A stretch of 34,925 nt of DNA, taken from positions 1 to 34,925 of the forward strand of contig JAILQT010000036.1 in assembly GCA_024698805.1 (NCBI GenBank). The letters run 5' to 3'. This DNA is from Solobacterium sp. Its GTDB lineage: Bacteria > Bacillota_I > Bacilli_A > Erysipelotrichales > Erysipelotrichaceae. Each line of letters begins with the position of its first letter. Positions within the stretch are counted from its first letter, which is position 1. The position numbers and the translations under genes were made by a program. Under the pieces are notes generated by a model that made no database searches, was not told where the DNA came from, and worked only from the letters and a program-made list of their open reading frames with translations. Below are positions 31,175 through 34,925 of the stretch, piece by piece.

Positions 31175-32044
31175 ATGAAAGAATACACACCCGTTAAAGA
31201 AGGAAAAGTCAGAGAGATCTATGATATCGGCGACGCGCTCGTTATGGTCGCTACAGACCGTATCTCCGCATTTGATATCATCCTGAAGAATGACATTTCA
31301 AAAAAAGGCGTCATCCTGACGCAGATGTCAGCTTTCTGGTTCGATCTGACGAAGGATATCGTTAAGAACCACCTGATCAGCACGGATGTTAATGACATGC
31401 CTGAATTCTTCCGCAATGAGAAGTTCGAAGGCAGAAGCACGCTCTGCAGGAAACTGGAGATGCTGCCGATCGAATGCATCGTCAGAGGCTATATCACCGG
31501 AAGCGGATGGGCAAGCTACAAAAAGGATCAGACCGTATGCGGCATCAAACTTCCCGCCGGACTGCAGGAATGCGAAAAGCTCCCTGAAGCGATCTACACG
31601 CCGAGCACAAAAGCTGAGATCGGTGATCATGATGAGAATATCAGCTTTGAAAGATCCGCCGAGGTACTTGAAAAACTCTATCCGGGAAAAGGAACGGAAT
31701 ATGCGCAGAAGCTGAAGGATTACACGCTGGCGCTATATGAGAAATGTGCGGAATATGCACGTACCAGGGGTATCATCATCGCCGATACGAAATTCGAATT
31801 CGGTCTGGACGAAGAAGGAAATATCGTCCTGGCAGACGAGATGCTCACACCGGATTCCAGCCGTTTCTGGCCTGCGGATACATATGAGCCCGGCCAGGGC
31901 CAGCCTTCCTTTGACAAGCAGTATGTCAGGGACTGGCTGAAAGCCAATCCTGGCAATGACGGTCACCTTCCCGATGAAGTCATCGCGAAAACGATCGCAA
32001 AGTACTGTGAAGCATACGAACTGCTCACAGGCAAAAGCATCTGA
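31175..32044 (+). CDS. purC: Phosphoribosylaminoimidazole-succinocarboxamide synthase (SAICAR synthetase)
   Basis: 289 residues from ATG 31175 with GGAGG five bases upstream. It joins aspartate to CAIR using ATP in purine synthesis. Family segments in order: EGKVREIYDIGDALVMVATDRISAFD, CIVRGYITGSGWASYKKDQTVCG, ADTKFEFGLDEEGNIVLADEMLTPDSSRFWPAD, and SFDKQYVRDWL. All are close to consensus. It stands alone with its own promoter and terminator, rather than in a pur operon, and no purine riboswitch is visible in its short leader. Confidence 0.96.
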   Translation: MKEYTPVKEGKVREIYDIGDALVMVATDRISAFDIILKNDISKKGVILTQMSAFWFDLTKDIVKNHLISTDVNDMPEFFRNEKFEGRSTLCRKLEMLPIECIVRGYITGSGWASYKKDQTVCGIKLPAGLQECEKLPEAIYTPSTKAEIGDHDENISFERSAEVLEKLYPGKGTEYAQKLKDYTLALYEKCAEYARTRGIIIADTKFEFGLDEEGNIVLADEMLTPDSSRFWPADTYEPGQGQPSFDKQYVRDWLKANPGNDGHLPDEVIAKTIAKYCEAYELLTGKSI

Positions 32045-32056
32045 ATAAGGAACAGA

Positions 32057-32086
32057 AGGGTACAGCGTGCGCTGCACCTTTTCTAT
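32057..32086 (+). terminator. Intrinsic terminator after purC
   Basis: GGTACAGCG and CGCTGCACC (about 32059-32078) pair with one A-C mismatch, followed by TTTTCTATT. Confidence 0.65.
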
Positions 32087-32113
32087 TGCCAAAACCAATA
32101 CTCACAGTATAAA
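32086..32113 (+). promoter_or_regulatory. Promoter with operator-like repeats for the XRE/helical-repeat regulator
   Basis: TTGCCA (32086-32091) and TATAAA (32108-32113) are 16 bases apart. Between them ATACT-CAC-AGTAT (32098-32110) is a 13-base dyad; a third AGTAT half-site follows at 32129-32133, within AGTATTG that mirrors CAATACT (32096-32102). A second possible promoter is TTCAGT (32144-32149) with TATGAT (32167-32172). The 155-base gap holds nothing else. Confidence 0.5.
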
Positions 32114-32199
32114 AATCTATATCTTATCAGTATTGCAGGTGTATTCAGTTCTGCATCGTTTTCATTTATGATTGAAGCAGGAAACGAGGGGTACCGATC

Positions 32200-33270
32200 A
32201 TGAAAATGAAACTTTCCGAGAATATCCGCGCTTTCAGGAAACAGCGCAGGCTGACACAGGAACAGCTGGCTGAAGTGCTGAACGTGACGACTGGCGCGGT
32301 ATATAAATGGGAATCCGGGATGTCCGTCCCGGAGCTGAACCTGATCATCGAAATGGCTGATTTCTTTGATACTTCCGTAGATGCGCTGCTCGGTTACCGG
32401 ATGAAGGACAACCGTCTGCAAGCGACCGTGGAAAGACTGCAGGAATTCATGCGGAACGGGGATCCGGAAGCGATGAATGAAGCCGAAAAAGCACTGAAAA
32501 AATATCCGAATTCGTTTAAGGTCGTTTATGCCTGTGCATCCGTGTATCTGGTCTTCGGATCACAGACACGCAGCCGGCCGCAGCTTCTGCGTTCGATCGA
32601 ACTGATGGAACATGCGCTTAAACTCATTGCCCAGAACACGGATCCGCAGATCAGCGCACATACGCTCAGCGGGTTCATGGGTGCCGCCTGTGTAGCGATG
32701 GGGGAATATGAAAAAGGCCTGGATATCCTGAAGAAGAATAACGCCGGCGGGATGTTCAGCGATTCAATTGGATCAGCGCAGGCCATATACCTGCACCGCT
32801 GGGAAGAAGCGGAAAAGTACCTCGCGGATGCCCTGATGCAGGGTGCCGGCCATCTGGTCAATACCGTCATCGGTTTTGCGTTCGTATATGATGCGAAGGG
32901 GGAATACAAGCTTCTGAAAGAGATCACGGAATGGGGCCTTGCGGTCTGCCGTGTCCTGAAGACAGGGGATACTGTGAGTTTTGCGGACAAGGTCCATGCG
33001 ATCCTGCTGGTCCTGCTGGCGCATGCGCAGATCATGACGGCGGACAAAGGCGAAGCACGCATCTCACTGCGGGAAGCTGCGGAACATGTAACACGCTTTG
33101 ACAGGATGCCGGACTTCAGTATGAATGCCATACGTTTCGCCGTGCTTCCCGAAAGATACAGCATGTATGACGGCTTCGGCCTTACAGCGGGGGAATCTGT
33201 TGAGAACCTGATCGGCCTTCTGAAAGATCCGGATCTCAGGGAGATGTGGAAGGAGGAATACAATGTCTGA
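32200..33270 (+). CDS. XRE-family regulator with C-terminal helical repeats
   Basis: 356 residues. GAGGGG lies upstream of ATG 32200; ATG 32206 is an alternative. Residues 5-67 are a Cro/C1 helix-turn-helix (ENIRAFRKQRRLTQEQLAEVLNVTTGAVYKWESGMSVPELNLIIEMADFF). The rest is helical with TPR-like spacing (DPEAMNEAEKALKKYPNSFKVVYACASVYL, GAACVAMGEYEKGLDIL, AIYLHRWEEAEKYLADAL), as in regulators that sense peptides or ligands through repeat domains. It overlaps the transporter start by eight bases, so it probably regulates that operon through the repeats at 32098-32133. Confidence 0.88.
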   Translation: MKMKLSENIRAFRKQRRLTQEQLAEVLNVTTGAVYKWESGMSVPELNLIIEMADFFDTSVDALLGYRMKDNRLQATVERLQEFMRNGDPEAMNEAEKALKKYPNSFKVVYACASVYLVFGSQTRSRPQLLRSIELMEHALKLIAQNTDPQISAHTLSGFMGAACVAMGEYEKGLDILKKNNAGGMFSDSIGSAQAIYLHRWEEAEKYLADALMQGAGHLVNTVIGFAFVYDAKGEYKLLKEITEWGLAVCRVLKTGDTVSFADKVHAILLVLLAHAQIMTADKGEARISLREAAEHVTRFDRMPDFSMNAIRFAVLPERYSMYDGFGLTAGESVENLIGLLKDPDLREMWKEEYNV

Positions 33271-34567
33271 AACAGCCGTAAAAAAAGACAATGTCTTCCG
33301 GAACCGGAATTTCCGGCTCGTCTTCTTCGGCGCGCTTGTGTCCGACCTCGGGGCTGTCCTCTACAGCTTTGCGGTCAGTTTCTATATCCTGGAGATCAGC
33401 GGGAACAATGCATTCCTGCAGGGGATATACCTCGCGCTCTGCAGCGCTGTCCTGCTGTTGAGCACGCCGGTAGGCGGGGTGCTCGGCGACCGCTTCAGCA
33501 AAGCCGCGATCATGTTCATCTGTGATTATCTCAAAGGAGGACTGATCCTCCTGGCAATGGCCGGGATCCTGGCTTTCCCCGCCCCGCAAATGCAGATGGC
33601 TGTCCTGTTTGCGGCAGGGATCATCGGCAATGTGATCAGCGGCATCTTCTCGCCGTCTGCAGGGGCGATCCTGCCGCATATCGTTGCGGAAGACCGTCTG
33701 CAGCAGGCAAATGCATATTTTTCCGCGAAGAGCTCGCTGCAGTCCGTAGCCGGCGTCATCCTTGCGGGCATCCTGTATGCCGCGCTGCCCGTACACCGGC
33801 TGTTCCTCATCGTCGGGATCTGCTATCTGCTCTCCGGCGTATCGGAGATGTTCATCCGCTGCAGCTTCAGCAGTCCGGAAGAAAAACTGACCGTCCGGCT
33901 CGTCTTCGAAGATATGAAAGACGGACTGCAGTATCTGAAGCAGCAGAAAGCCATCCTGGCGCTGCTGTCCGCGATCCTGTTCGTGAATTTCTTCCTGAAC
34001 CCGGTCACCGGGAACTTCATACCGTTCTTCGTGAAAACGGACATTTCCGGTGCGGGCACATACCTGTTCGACCGGTTCCTGACGCCGGAATTATGGTCAT
34101 CGGTTTTCAGCATGCTGGCAGGCATCGGTATGCTGGCGGGTTCCATGGTGCTCAGTGCAGGGAAGACAGAAGAAAAATGCGGCCGAAAGACAGCGGTCCG
34201 GCTGTGCGTGATCGCTGTAATGATGCTCCTACTGACAGCCTGTTACCGGGTGCTCGTCTATGCAGGCGTATCCCTGAATGTCTTCCTGAGCCTGTTCTGT
34301 GCGGGATGCCTCCTGCTCGGCTGGCTGCTCGCGAGCATCAATATCCCGATCAATACTGCCGTCATGCGCATCGTTGAAAGGGACAAGCTCAGCAAGGTCA
34401 CCAGCATGATCTCCATGATCTCGATGGGGCTGCTGCCGGTCTCCTCCGTACTGGCCGGGGCCGTACTGCAGTATGCCGGGAGCACGCTGCTCCTGCTGGT
34501 CTGTTCACTTGGTTTTACGGCTGCTGCGCTTTCCCTGCTGTTCAGCAGGGCAGTGCAGGAGATATAG
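33263..34567 (+). CDS. MFS transporter, MefA/macrolide-efflux-like
   Basis: 434 residues, 12 predicted helices. NRNFRLVFFGALVSDLGAVLYSFAVSFYILEISGN is the first helix of the MFS_3/MefA-type exporters, and the loop GGVLGDRFSKAAIMFICDYLKGG is the family motif A (G-x-x-x-D-R-x-x-x). AGAILPHIVAEDRLQQANAYFSAKSSLQSVAGVILAG is typical of the same group. Export of drugs or small metabolites is likely; no substrate can be named. GGAGG at 33250-33254 lies inside the regulator gene. A terminator hairpin follows. Confidence 0.9.
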   Translation: MSETAVKKDNVFRNRNFRLVFFGALVSDLGAVLYSFAVSFYILEISGNNAFLQGIYLALCSAVLLLSTPVGGVLGDRFSKAAIMFICDYLKGGLILLAMAGILAFPAPQMQMAVLFAAGIIGNVISGIFSPSAGAILPHIVAEDRLQQANAYFSAKSSLQSVAGVILAGILYAALPVHRLFLIVGICYLLSGVSEMFIRCSFSSPEEKLTVRLVFEDMKDGLQYLKQQKAILALLSAILFVNFFLNPVTGNFIPFFVKTDISGAGTYLFDRFLTPELWSSVFSMLAGIGMLAGSMVLSAGKTEEKCGRKTAVRLCVIAVMMLLLTACYRVLVYAGVSLNVFLSLFCAGCLLLGWLLASINIPINTAVMRIVERDKLSKVTSMISMISMGLLPVSSVLAGAVLQYAGSTLLLLVCSLGFTAAALSLLFSRAVQEI

Positions 34568-34570
34568 GAA

Positions 34571-34598
34571 AAGAGGGACCGTGCGAGGTCCCTCTTAA
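34571..34598 (+). terminator. Terminator hairpin after the MFS gene
   Basis: AAGAGGGACC (34571-34580) pairs perfectly with GGTCCCTCTT (34587-34596) around GTGCGA. The T run stops after two bases and the group II intron begins about five bases later, so the insertion may have split the original tail. Confidence 0.65.
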
Positions 34599-34601
34599 CA
34601 G

Positions 34602-34925
34602 GTGTGTCGGGCATGACACATCTTCAGCTGGTGTGAGTCCAGCCACAGGTATTTATCGCCAAGTGTAGCGAACCCCAAGTCGAAAGCAGTAATGCTGGGA
34701 TGAAGGAAGGGGCTAGCGAAACTTCCGAGCCTACGCACAGAAACCTGATGAGGCTAAATGGTGGATGAGGTTGCCTGTCAAACTGAAGTCCGAAAGGTAA
34801 ACGTAAAACCAAGACAGTAAATCAGGAGGTTGTGGAAGAAAGAAGGAGATGTGCCTTACCCCGAGAGATCCTGCGGACGGTTAAGCCCAGACGCTTTCAA
34901 ACAGATATGGTAAAGCCGGTCGGAA
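34602..34925 (+). mobile_element. Group II intron, 5' part of the ribozyme; continues past the window edge
   Basis: The sequence begins GTGTGTC, a G-U-G-Y-G group II 5' end, and TGTGTC/GACACA (34603-34608/34615-34620) form the first stem. GCTGGTG-TGAGTCCAGC, CGAACCCCAAGTCGAAAGCAG, GGGATGAAGGAAGGGGCTAGCG, CCTACGCACAGAAACCTGA, AAACTGAAGTCCGAAAGGT and the later TTACCCCGAGAGATCCTGCGG segment are the domain I landmarks I recall from bacterial group II introns. No protein gene is present in this stretch; the reverse transcriptase/maturase (LtrA-type) should lie in domain IV, beyond 34925. Structural class not determined. Confidence 0.85.

Noticed and set aside
34624-34812. 62-codon minus-strand open frame within the intron
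   Set aside because: The region is conserved group II ribozyme sequence; no ribosome site and no protein-like pattern.
1-34925. CRISPR arrays, complete insertion sequences, tRNA or rRNA genes
   Set aside because: No regularly spaced repeats, transposase frames or cloverleaf/rRNA-like sequences were noticed on reading both strands by eye.

Overview
The window looks like chromosome of a Bacillota (Firmicutes) bacterium of middling GC (a little over half by eye), probably an anaerobe from a gut-like habitat. The reasons are strong AGGAGG-type ribosome sites, TTGACA/TATAAT promoters, compact operons joined by ATGA/GTGA overlaps, short intrinsic terminators, and Firmicutes-type families (DUF4298, DUF554, TM1586-like nitroreductase, XRE and AraC regulators). 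Genus cannot be fixed; Erysipelotrichales is a guess. No rRNA, tRNA, CRISPR array or complete IS was seen.

Layout. 1-872: end of a GNAT acetyltransferase and a DUF4298 protein. 968-3322: BAAT-like acyl hydrolase, lipoprotein, acylphosphatase and two small unknown proteins, closed by a terminator whose stem lies in the last gene. 3395-5627: nitroreductase, alpha/beta hydrolase and DUF554 membrane protein, coupled by ATGA overlaps. 5701-6594: AraC-type regulator with an effector-binding domain. 6842-8668: an AT-richer AbiE-like antitoxin/nucleotidyltransferase pair with operator-like repeats at its promoter; the toxin gene carries a frameshift. 8844-10669: DUF89 protein and a convergent birA. 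10759-17971: seven closely packed genes (hydrolase, GNAT, SGNH esterase, TtcA-like, COG2509 flavoprotein, iron alcohol dehydrogenase, membrane-anchored carboxylesterase). 18029-20203: MATE transporter and creatininase-family hydrolase. 20321-21025: XRE membrane protein.

21128-22587 encodes a three-gene ExbB/ExbD-like proton-channel module in an apparently Gram-positive genome; it is the best candidate here for an undescribed system. A metallophosphoesterase follows. 23550-28814 is a carbohydrate-acid/pentulose locus: an FGGY kinase divergent from ulaG, ulaE, an unrecognised beta-propeller-like protein, and ulaF. It lacks the ascorbate PTS and UlaD nearby, so phosphorylation may be done by the kinase. 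28881-32044: rarA, a YegS-like lipid kinase, and purC. 32200-34567: XRE regulator with helical repeats, overlapping an MFS exporter. From about 34602 to the edge lies the 5' part of a group II intron, seated just after a terminator hairpin.

Four genes (lipoprotein, birA, MATE, phosphoesterase) have a -10 box only 6-9 bases before the start codon and no Shine-Dalgarno site, suggesting leaderless mRNAs.
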